From the NCBI GenBank assembly GCA_963728075.1, contig CAVSIP010000007.1, forward strand, positions 496,001 to 560,000: 64,000 nucleotides of DNA, written 5' to 3'. The DNA is from CAVSIP01 sp963728075 (GTDB lineage Bacteria > Actinomycetota > Actinomycetes > JAFAQI01 > DASSKL01). The position numbers and the translations under genes were made by a program. Below, piece by piece: positions 42,898 to 49,965 of the stretch. The notes under the pieces are model-generated. The model saw only the letters and a program-made list of their open reading frames with translations. It did no database searches and was not told where the DNA came from. Each line of letters starts with the position of its first letter. Position 1 is the first letter of the stretch.

Positions 42898-45429
42898 TCA
42901 GAAGCTGAAGAAGCCGCGCTTCTTCTTGCCCTTCTCCGGGGTGATCGGGCGGCGGGTCCCCGTTGTCACGCGTGGAGTGGGTGCGGGGGCAGGATCGTCG
43001 TCGTCGCCGAGTGAGGACAGCTCGCGCAGGAGCGCGGCTGTGTCGGTTGCGTCCGTCGCCGTACGCGTCGCTGCCGGCGCCACTTGGGTGTCCTCCCCGG
43101 ACGCTGCCGGGACGCGGACGGCCCAGCCATCGCTGTCCCACCCGTTCGCGGCAGGCTCCGGCTCGGCCTCCTCGGGCGGCTCCTCCACCTGCGCGGCAGG
43201 CGGCTCGGCGCCGAAAGCGGCCAGTTCGGTGAGCATCGCTGATGCGGCGGCCACCGCCGACGAGTCGGAACGCCGGCTCGCCCGCTCCTCGGCTTCGCGG
43301 CGGGCGGCCTCCTCGGCCTCGCGCCGGGCCTGCTCTTCGGCCTCGCGGCGGGCCTGCTCCTCGGCCTCGCGTTCGGCTTGGAGACGCGCGGCTTCTTCGG
43401 CCTCGCGCCGGGCCTGCTCCTCGGCCTCACGCCGCGCCTGCTCCTCGGCCTCGCGCCGCGCCTGCTCTTCGGCTTCGCGCCGGGCGGCCTCTTCGGCCTC
43501 GCGTTCGGCTTGGAGCCGCGCGGCTTGGAGACGCGCGGCTTCTTCGGCTTCGCGCCGGGCGGCTTCTTCGGCTTCGCGCCGCGCGGCTTCTTCGGCCTCG
43601 CGCCGCGCCTGCTCTTCGGCCTCACGGCGGGCCTGCTCTTCGGCCTCGCGCTCGGCTTGGAGACGCGCGGCCTCTTCGGCCTCGCGCCGCGCGGCCTCTT
43701 CGGCCTCGCGCCGGGCGGCCTCTTCGGCCTCGCGCCGGGCGGCCTCTTCGGCCTCGCGCCGGGCGGCCTCTTCGGCCTCGCGCCGCGCGGCTTCTTCGGC
43801 CTCGCGCTCGGCTTGGAGACGCGCGGCCTCTTCGGCTTCACGCCGGGCCTGCTCCTCGGCCTCACGCCGGGCCTGCTCCTCGGCCTCACGGCGGGCCTGC
43901 TCCTCGGCCTCACGGCGGGCCTGCTCCTCGGCCTCACGGCGGGCCTGCTCCTCGGCCTCACGGCGGGCCTGCTCCTCGGCCTCACGCTCGGCTTGGAGAC
44001 GCGCGGCCTCCTCGGCTTCGCGCCGCGCCTGCTCTTCGGTCTCACGCCGGGCGGCTTCTTCGGCCTCACGCCGCGCCTGCTCTTCGGCTTCACGCCGGGC
44101 CTGCTCTTCGGCTTCACGCCGGGCCTGCTCCTCGGCCTCACGCCGGGCGGCTTCTTCGGCCTCGCGCCGCGCCTGCTCCTCGGCCTCGCGCTCGGCGGCC
44201 TCCTTGCGCGCCTGCTCCTCGGCCTCACGCCGGGCGGCGAGGTCGACGACCTGTGCCATCGGCCGGTCGTCCTCCACCAGGCTCACGGGGTCGACCGCCT
44301 CGGCGGGGGGCACATCCTCCGCGCCTACCGTGCCGACGCCGCCTACCGCACCGACGCCGCCATCCTCCGCGCCGCCGTCCGCGACCGCCTCCTCCGCCGT
44401 GACGGCGTGTACGGCAGCCGGGCTGCCGCCGTGCCGCATCGCCTCCGCCATCGCATGCGCCGCCGCCAGCTCGGCTGCCGCGGCGGCACGGATGCGCTGC
44501 CGACGCTGCCACTCGGGGTCGTTGGACAGGTCCGGCGTCGCGGGCTGCGTACGCAGGTCGGCCGGTACCTCGAACGGGTCGGTCGCCGACGGCTGCGGTC
44601 CGAGCAGATCGGACAGTGCCTTCGACACGCGGGCGATGGAGTCCGCGTACGTCGTCTCCTCGTTGTCCGAGCGCTCCGCGCTGACCTCCACGACCGGGGC
44701 CGGCTCCACGACCAGGTCGGGTGCCGCTGCGGGTTCCGCCACCGCGACAATTCCCGCTCGCACCAGCCCGACGAGCACCTGCCCGGTCTCGAAGAGGGTC
44801 TGCCCGCTCTCGGCGGCGATCTGGCCGACGGTGCGCTCCCCGTTCACCTGGCAGAGCAGTGACCACGCGTCGGTGTCCAGCGCGAGCTGCCCGGACGCGC
44901 CCTGGCCGGCCAGCACCGGTACGGCGTTGGGCCCGGGAACCAGCGAGTGGATCTCCGTCCACCCCTCGGTGCGCGCCTGGACGGCCGCGAGCAGCTCTTC
45001 GACCGTCATGGGTACGAGGTCCTGCTGCGTCTGCTCGCCGGCGCGGAACTTCCACGAGCCTTCCTGCCAGTGCAGCAGGTCCCACATGGCGTCGTGCAGC
45101 TGCTCGCGGACGAACCCGTCGACCACGTCCTGGTCGACGTAGCCCAGGTGCACGAGCAGCTCGCCGAGCCGCCACCCCGCCATGTCCTCGCGCTGCGCAT
45201 CCAGCGCGCTGGCGAGCGCCTCCGGTGACAGGGCACCGGACGACACCAGCCGTGCCCCCAGCTGGGTGCGCCGTCCCGGTACGGACACCGCGTACACCAG
45301 CCCCGCGGACAGGTGGACCAGCGCCTCGTCCTCGCCCCGCGACACGTGCAGGCACCCCGTCGCCCGATCATCGGCGAGCGAACGCAGCACCATGGCGAGG
45401 GGGGTGCTGCCGAGGTCGCCCTTGCGCAA
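42898..45429 (-). CDS. DUF4388 (PATAN) protein with very long charged single alpha helix
   Basis: The 843-residue protein starts with a DUF4388/PATAN domain (about 1-120, 'STPLAMVLRSLADDRATGCL', then VHLSAGLVYAVSVPG) and a second winged-helix-like domain (about 180-235). A linker follows to about 390. From about 395 to 720 comes a near-perfect 8-residue repeat, RREAEEQA/RREAEEAA. The tail is acidic and ends KGKKKRGFFSF. In the repeat every R pairs with an E four residues away in both directions, the pattern of stable single alpha helices; the period of 8 does not suit a coiled coil. PATAN proteins take part in signalling and cell polarity in other bacteria. The start is a TTG preceded by GAGGAGG. 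It is divergent from rsiG. Confidence 0.82.
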   Translation of the reverse strand: MRKGDLGSTPLAMVLRSLADDRATGCLHVSRGEDEALVHLSAGLVYAVSVPGRRTQLGARLVSSGALSPEALASALDAQREDMAGWRLGELLVHLGYVDQDVVDGFVREQLHDAMWDLLHWQEGSWKFRAGEQTQQDLVPMTVEELLAAVQARTEGWTEIHSLVPGPNAVPVLAGQGASGQLALDTDAWSLLCQVNGERTVGQIAAESGQTLFETGQVLVGLVRAGIVAVAEPAAAPDLVVEPAPVVEVSAERSDNEETTYADSIARVSKALSDLLGPQPSATDPFEVPADLRTQPATPDLSNDPEWQRRQRIRAAAAAELAAAHAMAEAMRHGGSPAAVHAVTAEEAVADGGAEDGGVGAVGGVGTVGAEDVPPAEAVDPVSLVEDDRPMAQVVDLAARREAEEQARKEAAEREAEEQARREAEEAARREAEEQARREAEEQARREAEEQARREAEEAARRETEEQARREAEEAARLQAEREAEEQARREAEEQARREAEEQARREAEEQARREAEEQARREAEEQARREAEEAARLQAEREAEEAARREAEEAARREAEEAARREAEEAARREAEEAARREAEEAARLQAEREAEEQARREAEEQARREAEEAARREAEEAARREAEEAARLQAARLQAEREAEEAARREAEEQARREAEEQARREAEEQARREAEEAARLQAEREAEEQARREAEEQARREAEEAARREAEERASRRSDSSAVAAASAMLTELAAFGAEPPAAQVEEPPEEAEPEPAANGWDSDGWAVRVPAASGEDTQVAPAATRTATDATDTAALLRELSSLGDDDDPAPAPTPRVTTGTRRPITPEKGKKKRGFFSF
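43272..44243. repeat. 24-bp tandem repeat array within the DUF4388 gene
   Basis: About 40 imperfect 24-bp units (forward form near CGGCCTCGCGCCGGGCCTGCTCCT) fill this 972-bp stretch. Each unit encodes one REAEEQAR-type octapeptide on the minus strand. A few units are replaced by longer LQAEREAEE variants, showing block duplication. Copy number may vary between strains. Confidence 0.85.
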
Positions 45430-45595
45430 GAGCCGCCTCCTCGGTCATGGGGCACGTGGGGGTCTCTGCTTTTCCCTTCGGCACGCGGAGGCCGGACGTT
45501 GAGCCGTCCGGCGGAGCAGGATGGGCCCGTTCGTGCGACGATCTCGGGTGACGTACTGCAGACGCCGCACACCCGCGCAGGCGGAGGAGTAACCC

Positions 45596-46141
45596 GTGAC
45601 CGACCCGATGCCCGGAGGACACCGCCGGATCGACCGGGTGCTGTCCGAGCACTACCTCGCCGGCCTGTCGTCGCTGCCGCTGGCCGAGGTGCGGCAGCTG
45701 CGTGACGAGGCCGAGCAGGAGGAGACCGACCTGTCGTACGTCCGCCGCCTGCTGCACGGCCGGATCGACATCGTCAAGGCCGAGCAGGCCCGCCGCTCCG
45801 GTGACTCGGGTGACCTCGTCACCCAGCTGCCGAAGATCCTCGCCGAGGAGCGCGGCGCCGCCCGCGGGCTCGGCCGCCACAGCACCGTCGAGCCGTCCCG
45901 GGTCGACGCGCACCGCCGCCACGTCGAGGCGCTGGTCGCCGACGTGGACCTCTCCGACGTCACCGCCCGCACCGACGAGGAGCTCGCCCGCGCGCTCGAG
46001 GCGTTCCAGAACGAGGAGCGCAACGTCTCCGAGAAGCGCCGCGCCGTGCAGCAGGTCATGGATGCCTGCGCCGCGGAGATCACCCGGCGCTACCGCGACG
46101 GCGAGGCGGACGTCTCCGCCCTGCTCGACGAGCGCGACTGA
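45596..46141 (+). CDS. rsiG: RsiG-type c-di-GMP-binding anti-sigma factor
   Basis: The 181-residue product matches RsiG, which with two c-di-GMP molecules holds the sporulation/motility sigma factor WhiG inactive. RsiG binds ligand through E(X)3S(X)2R(X)3Q(X)3D in each of two antiparallel helices. The second helix is perfect: E141, S145, R148, Q152, D156. The first has E43, S47, R50, H54, D58, so Gln is replaced by His. The flanking 'LPLAEVRQLRDEAEQEETDLSYVRR' context also fits the family. The GTG has GGAGGAG upstream. The partner WhiG is outside the window. It is divergent from the DUF4388 gene and precedes asparaginase by 38 nt. Confidence 0.88.
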   Translation: MTDPMPGGHRRIDRVLSEHYLAGLSSLPLAEVRQLRDEAEQEETDLSYVRRLLHGRIDIVKAEQARRSGDSGDLVTQLPKILAEERGAARGLGRHSTVEPSRVDAHRRHVEALVADVDLSDVTARTDEELARALEAFQNEERNVSEKRRAVQQVMDACAAEITRRYRDGEADVSALLDERD

Positions 46142-46179
46142 CCGTACGCCGCGCGCAGGCGGGCGGAGGGGGTGCGCGG

Positions 46180-47136
46180 GTGAGCGAGATGCTGCCGGTC
46201 GTCGCGGAGGTCACCCGGTCCGGGTTCGTCGAGGGGCACCACCACGGGTCCGTCGTCGTGCTCGCACCGGACGGGTCGGCGCTGCTGTCGGTGGGACGGC
46301 CGGACCTGCCGGTGCTGCCGCGCAGCGCGAACAAGCCGCTGCAGGTGGTCGGGATGATGCGTGCGGGGCTCGACGGCGACGACGAGCTGCTCGCCGTCGC
46401 CGCGTCCAGCCACAGCGGTGCGGACCGGCACCTCGCGCAGGTCCGGCGGCTGCTGGTGACCGCCGGCCTGTCCCCGGACCTGCTGGCCAACACGCCCGGG
46501 CTGCCGCTCGACGAGACTGCGCTGCGTACGGTGCTCGCCGCCGGGGGGCAGCCGGACCGGCTGCACCAGAACTGCTCGGGCAAGCACGCGGCGATGCTCG
46601 TCACCGCGGCTCGCAGCGGCTGGCCGACCGAGGGCTACCTGGCGCCGGACCACCCGGTGCAGCAGGCGATCCGGGCCGCGGTCGAGGACCTCGCCGGCGA
46701 GCGGGTCGCGCACACGGCGGTGGACGGCTGCGGGGCGCCGCTGTTCGCGCTGACGCTGACCGGCCTGGCCCGGGCGTTCGCCCGGCTGACGACCGCGGCC
46801 CCCGGCACGCCGGAGTGCCGGGTCGCCGACGCGATGCGCGCGCATCCCGACCTCGTCGGCGGCAGCGGCCGGGACGTCACCGCGCTGATGCGGTCCGTCC
46901 CCGGCCTGCTCGCCAAGGACGGCGCCGAAGGGGTGTACGCGGCCGCCCTGCCGGACGGCACCGCGGTCGCGCTGAAGATCGACGACGGTGCCGGCCGGGC
47001 CCGCAGCCCGGTGCTGGTCGCCGCGCTGCGTGCGTCCGGGGTGGCCGTCGAGGTCCCGGACGACCTGGCGGCCGGGCCCGTACTCGGACACGGCCGCCAG
47101 GTGGGGGTGGTGCGGGCGGTGCTGCCTACCGCGTGA
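46180..47136 (+). CDS. L-asparaginase II family protein
   Basis: This 318-residue cytoplasmic protein belongs to the Rhizobium etli-type asparaginase family (PF06089), which is related to serine-lactamase folds, not to E. coli AnsA/B. Motifs visible are PRSANKPLQ (Ser/Lys pair), ASSHSGADRHL, NCSGKHAAML (the Cys/Lys zinc-site region) and the conserved VDGCGAPLFAL. It hydrolyses L-asparagine to aspartate and ammonia. Length is normal. Its stop codon lies inside the 3' end of the convergent transglycosylase gene: the two coding regions overlap by 11 bp. Preceded by rsiG on the same strand. Confidence 0.9.
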   Translation: MSEMLPVVAEVTRSGFVEGHHHGSVVVLAPDGSALLSVGRPDLPVLPRSANKPLQVVGMMRAGLDGDDELLAVAASSHSGADRHLAQVRRLLVTAGLSPDLLANTPGLPLDETALRTVLAAGGQPDRLHQNCSGKHAAMLVTAARSGWPTEGYLAPDHPVQQAIRAAVEDLAGERVAHTAVDGCGAPLFALTLTGLARAFARLTTAAPGTPECRVADAMRAHPDLVGGSGRDVTALMRSVPGLLAKDGAEGVYAAALPDGTAVALKIDDGAGRARSPVLVAALRASGVAVEVPDDLAAGPVLGHGRQVGVVRAVLPTA

Positions 47137-47830
47137 CCTGCAGGGTCAGCGCGCCGGTGGGGGTGGTGCGGTAGTGGCCGGTCGGCGCGGCGACGGCCCG
47201 CACCTGCAGCGCGCCGGTCGGGCCGGGGCGCATGGTGAACGACCAGCCGCCGCGCTCGTCGGCGTGCGTGGTGGCCATGGTCTGCCAGGCGCCGTGGCGG
47301 AAGATCTGCTCGGAGACGACCAGCCCGGGCGGGGCATTCTCGACGTGCCCGGAGTAGGTGACCGGGTGCTGCGAGCGCACCAGCGGTGCCGACAGCTTCG
47401 CACCGACCGTCCACGCCGGCAGCACCGTACGCGGGGCGAACGCCGACGCCGGCCGGGTGGCCAGGCCGAGGTTGCGCGAGCAGGCCGGCCACGGTCCCCA
47501 GCCGCGCTGCACCTCGAGGATCGTGGCGGCGCGGTCCTGCGCGGCGGGCGGCGCCTGGTTGGGGTAGCCGGGCATGCCGACCGACCGCCAGGTGGACAGG
47601 TCGAACTGGTACGCGCCGTAGAAGCCGTTGCCGGTGTTGATGGCGTAGTTGCCGCCGGACTCGCACCCGCGCAGGGCGGCGAGCTGGCCGGCGGTCGGTG
47701 AGGCGTACGGGCCGGACGGCACCGGCGGCATCGGCCAGGCGGCCGCCGAGGCGGCGGGTGCGGCGGCGAGGTCGGCGGCGAACAGGGCGGCGGGCGCAGC
47801 GACGTACGCGGCGCGGCGTGCAAACGACAT
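47126..47830 (-). CDS. Secreted resuscitation-promoting-factor/transglycosylase-like protein
   Basis: The 234-residue protein has a signal peptide (about 1-30) and a transglycosylase-like (Rpf-type) domain: LAALRGCESGGNYAINTGNG, then FYGAYQFDLSTWRSVGMPGY and AATILEVQRGWGPWPACSRN. The catalytic Glu is in RGCESGGNY. Rpf-type enzymes cleave peptidoglycan and can wake dormant cells. A C-terminal beta domain of about 100 residues follows. The ATG at 47830 has GGAGGG upstream. The leader contains a c-di-AMP riboswitch, so expression should fall when c-di-AMP is high. The 3' end overlaps the asparaginase gene by 11 bp. Confidence 0.88.
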   Translation of the reverse strand: MSFARRAAYVAAPAALFAADLAAAPAASAAAWPMPPVPSGPYASPTAGQLAALRGCESGGNYAINTGNGFYGAYQFDLSTWRSVGMPGYPNQAPPAAQDRAATILEVQRGWGPWPACSRNLGLATRPASAFAPRTVLPAWTVGAKLSAPLVRSQHPVTYSGHVENAPPGLVVSEQIFRHGAWQTMATTHADERGGWSFTMRPGPTGALQVRAVAAPTGHYRTTPTGALTLQVTR

Positions 47831-47844
47831 GGGGGAGCCCTCCG

Positions 47845-47965
47845 GCGCCTGCGGGGTTAGCTGTCGGGCTCGGGACGGGCCACGCCCCGGCCGGGTGGAC
47901 CCGGCTTCGCCCCGAGGACGCCGTGGCGTCCGGGTGGGGTGGGTCCCCCGCTGCCCGTCCGCGGT
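47845..47965 (-). ncRNA. c-di-AMP riboswitch (ydaO/yuaA type)
   Basis: On the minus strand the leader of the Rpf-like gene carries the hallmarks of the ydaO aptamer: CGGGGGACCC (47950-47941) near the 5' side, GGGGCGAAGCCGGGT (47913-47899), and the highly conserved 3' segment GACAGCTAACCCCG (47865-47852). The Shine-Dalgarno site GGAGGG (47843-47838) follows directly. ydaO riboswitches turn off cell-wall lytic and ion transport genes when c-di-AMP is abundant. The 5' boundary is approximate. Upstream, CGGGGCC/GGCCCCG (48019-48037) and ACCCC/GGGGT (48055-48070) form hairpins that may end the preceding transcript. Confidence 0.85.
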
Positions 47966-48077
47966 CGGTACGTGGAAGCCGGCCTCCCCGCGGACGGGAC
48001 TCGGCGCTCGGGTGCCGGCGGGGCCGGTGCGGCCCCGACCCAGGATGCACGAGAACCCCGGAAAAGGGGTGCCGCTG

Positions 48078-48716
48078 TCAGAACAGCGTCGGCTGCGTCT
48101 CCGGTACGAGCGGGGCCTGCGGTACGGGCGGGTCCACCGGTACGACCGTGATCGCCGCCGACGCCGGACGCAGCAGCGCGCCGGGGTCCGCCGCCCGGCC
48201 GAGCCAGGCGTCCCACCCGGCCGGCGGCACGACCATCGGCGTCCGGTCGTGCACCCAGGCGCCGGCACCGCTGCTCGCCCCGGTGAGCACGACGACGCGT
48301 ACGCCGTCGCCGCCGTCCCGGTACAGCCCTGCCAGCGCCAGCGGTTCGCCGTCCGCCGGGTGCAGCAGGTGCTTGACCTTCCGGCCGTCCACCGGCGCCC
48401 ACTCGTACCAGCCGTCCGCGGGCAGCAGGCACCGCCGGGCACGCCACGCGGCCGCGAACAGCGGCCGCCCTGCCGCGGTCTCGGACCGCGCGTTGATCAC
48501 CACCGCGCTCGTCGCGGCCCCGGGCCGCGGGAAGCCCCACGTGGCCGCAGCGAGCACCCGCCGCTCCTGCCCGTCGAGCGCCTGCTCGAAGAGCACCGGC
48601 ACGCGGTCGGTCGGGGCGATCTCCGGCCGGGGGGCGGGCAGCGGCCCGCTCACCTCGGCGTCGAAGTGGTCCGCCAGCTCCACCGTGGAGCGCGAGGACG
48701 CGTACCGGCCGCACAC
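48078..48716 (-). CDS. SRAP-family DNA-protein crosslink protein (YedK/HMCES-like)
   Basis: This 212-residue protein is a SOS-response-associated peptidase (SRAP) domain protein, which covalently shields abasic sites in single-stranded DNA. The GTG at 48716 gives V-C-G-R-Y, placing the essential Cys at position 2 after removal of the initiator residue; a longer start would bury it. Other motifs are APTDRVPV, the Asn and Glu in INARSET and GWYEWAP, and the His in WVHDRTPMVV. No SOS box is visible in the gap to the divergent XRE gene. It is placed next to the riboswitch-controlled gene on the same strand. Confidence 0.9.
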   Translation of the reverse strand: MCGRYASSRSTVELADHFDAEVSGPLPAPRPEIAPTDRVPVLFEQALDGQERRVLAAATWGFPRPGAATSAVVINARSETAAGRPLFAAAWRARRCLLPADGWYEWAPVDGRKVKHLLHPADGEPLALAGLYRDGGDGVRVVVLTGASSGAGAWVHDRTPMVVPPAGWDAWLGRAADPGALLRPASAAITVVPVDPPVPQAPLVPETQPTLF

Positions 48717-48759
48717 GCCGCCATTGTGACCCGGCACCCGTGACCGACGTCACACACCA

Positions 48760-48810
48760 GGTGCTTGCAGGGTGCTTGCAACAGTTAGCAGACGGGCATA
48801 CCGTAGGTAC
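48760..48810 (+). promoter_or_regulatory. Leaderless promoter with 11-bp direct repeats of the XRE regulator
   Basis: TTGCAA (48776-48781), a 17-bp spacer and TACCGT (48799-48804) are followed by 6 nt and the GTG start. GGTGCTTGCA occurs twice (48760-48769 and 48771-48780), an 11-bp period overlapping the -35 box, a likely regulator-binding site. Confidence 0.65.
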
Positions 48811-49263
48811 GTGAGCAGGGACGAGCGCAAGTGGGACGTCGCCTCGATCCCGGTACGGCAGGTCGGGGAGTACATCCGCGAGCAGCGCAACAACGCGCAG
48901 ATCTCGTTGCGCCAGCTGGCGCGGCTGGCGGGTGTGTCCAACCCCTACCTGTCCCAGGTCGAGCGCGGCCTGCGCAAGCCGAGCGCGGAGATCCTCCAGC
49001 AGATCGCCAAGGCGCTGCGGATCTCCGCGGAGGCGCTGTACGTGCAGGCCGGGATCCTCGAGGAGCGGGTCGTCGACACCGACGTACCGCAGGCGATCCT
49101 CGCGGACCACACGATCACCGAGCGGCAGAAGCAGGTCCTGCTCGAGATCTACGAGTCCTTCCGGCGCGAGAACGAGCCCCTCGTCCCCGCACCAGAGCCA
49201 ACCAGCGAAGAACAGCAGAAGGAGCACCACGATGGCCACCACCAAGCGCACCGTCCGTCCTGA
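48811..49263 (+). CDS. XRE-family HTH regulator
   Basis: This 150-residue protein has an N-terminal Cro/CI-type HTH (VGEYIREQRNNAQISLRQLA, then RLAGVSNPYLSQVERGLRKP and EILQQIAKALRIS). A helical C-terminal part includes TITERQKQVLLEIYESFRRE. It precedes the HBHA-like gene and overlaps it by 32 bp; the same regulator-HBHA-DUF2516 neighbourhood exists in mycobacteria (Rv0474-Rv0476). The last 15 residues are His/Gln/Ser-rich because the next gene's ribosome-binding site and start are embedded there. Autoregulation through the repeats at 48760-48780 is likely but inferred. Confidence 0.88.
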   Translation: MSRDERKWDVASIPVRQVGEYIREQRNNAQISLRQLARLAGVSNPYLSQVERGLRKPSAEILQQIAKALRISAEALYVQAGILEERVVDTDVPQAILADHTITERQKQVLLEIYESFRRENEPLVPAPEPTSEEQQKEHHDGHHQAHRPS

Positions 49264-49540
49264 CGTGAAGCCGCTGTACGCGATCGCCGGCGCCGGCGAC
49301 CTCGTCGTCGAGCGCCTGCGCACCCTGCCCGCCGAGCTGCAGAAGGCCTCGGCCGAGTTCGGCAAGGTCCCGACGCAGGTCCAGCAGCGCGCCCTGCAGG
49401 CGCAGACCGTCGCCACCGCGTTCTACGGCGAGCTCGCCACCCGTGGCGAGAAGGCGATCAAGCAGCTGCGCGGCCAGCAGGCCACGACGGCCAAGAAGAC
49501 CACCAGGTCCACCACCGGCAAGGACAGCAGCGCTTCCTGA
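49232..49540 (+). CDS. HBHA-like heparin-binding hemagglutinin homologue
   Basis: The 102-residue product matches the N-terminal helical part of the mycobacterial heparin-binding hemagglutinin: VKPLYAIAGAGDLVVERLRT, then PAELQKASAEFGK and GELATRGEKAIKQLRGQ. In Mycobacterium the protein has a long Lys/Pro/Ala-rich tail that binds heparan sulfate. Here the tail is short (AKKTTRSTTGKDSSAS), so an adhesin role is doubtful, and a cytoplasmic or membrane-associated role is as likely. The ATG at 49232 is preceded by AAGGAG at 49219-49224. It is overlapped by the XRE gene and followed by a strong terminator. Confidence 0.8.
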   Translation: MATTKRTVRPDVKPLYAIAGAGDLVVERLRTLPAELQKASAEFGKVPTQVQQRALQAQTVATAFYGELATRGEKAIKQLRGQQATTAKKTTRSTTGKDSSAS

Positions 49541-49556
49541 GGCTCGCTGCCCCGTA

Positions 49557-49590
49557 CGGCGCCCCCGGCTTCCCCCGGCCGGGGGCGCCG
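49557..49590. terminator. Bidirectional terminator
   Basis: CGGCGCCCCCGG (49557-49568) pairs with CCGGGGGCGCCG (49579-49590), a perfect 12-bp stem with a 10-nt loop, between the convergent HBHA-like and DUF2516 genes. Confidence 0.8.
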
Positions 49591-49636
49591 TCGTGTCCCG
49601 GCCCGCGCGCCGTCCCGTAGCGGCGCTACCGCAGGG

Positions 49637-49951
49637 TCACCACGGCCCGTACGGGCCGACCTGCCGCTGGTTGCCGCGGCCGCCGCCGACCTCGCGGAGC
49701 TTGGGACGTACGTCGACGAGGTAGACGATCGACGCGACCAGGGCGACCAGCCCGAGGATGCCGAGACCGCTGAACAGCACGGCCAGGGCGAGGACGAGCA
49801 GCCAGATGTTCTTGCTCCACGGGATCCCGGCCGCCGGCCACAATCGCGCCGGCCGGATCGCGGCGTCCGCGAGCGCGAACACCTTCACCGCCAGCACGAC
49901 CACCCCGACGACGAGCCACAGCGCGTTGACCGGCGCGAACAGCAGACCCAC
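49637..49951 (-). CDS. DUF2516 membrane protein
   Basis: This 104-residue protein has two or three hydrophobic helices (NALWLVVGVVVLAVKVFALA, then NIWLLVLALAVLFSGLGILG, then LVALVASIVYLV) and a basic tail ending in GPYGPW. It matches DUF2516, which in Mycobacterium lies beside hbhA (Rv0476). Function is unknown. The start is a GTG. It lies 14 nt downstream of the aldo/keto reductase gene on the same strand and may be co-transcribed with it. Confidence 0.82.
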   Translation of the reverse strand: MGLLFAPVNALWLVVGVVVLAVKVFALADAAIRPARLWPAAGIPWSKNIWLLVLALAVLFSGLGILGLVALVASIVYLVDVRPKLREVGGGRGNQRQVGPYGPW

Positions 49952-49965
49952 GGTTGCGTCCTCCC

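Noticed and set aside
43272..44243. Regularly spaced 24-bp repeats resembling a CRISPR array.
   Set aside because: There are no unique spacers; the units are contiguous, vary at codon positions and encode a regular octapeptide.
42926..45142. Long open frames on the strand opposite the DUF4388 gene, with Ala/Ser/Arg or Leu/Gly/Phe repeats.
   Set aside because: The 24-bp repeat has no stop in several frames, so all frames stay open. Only the minus-strand frame has a start with Shine-Dalgarno site and a recognisable domain outside the repeat.
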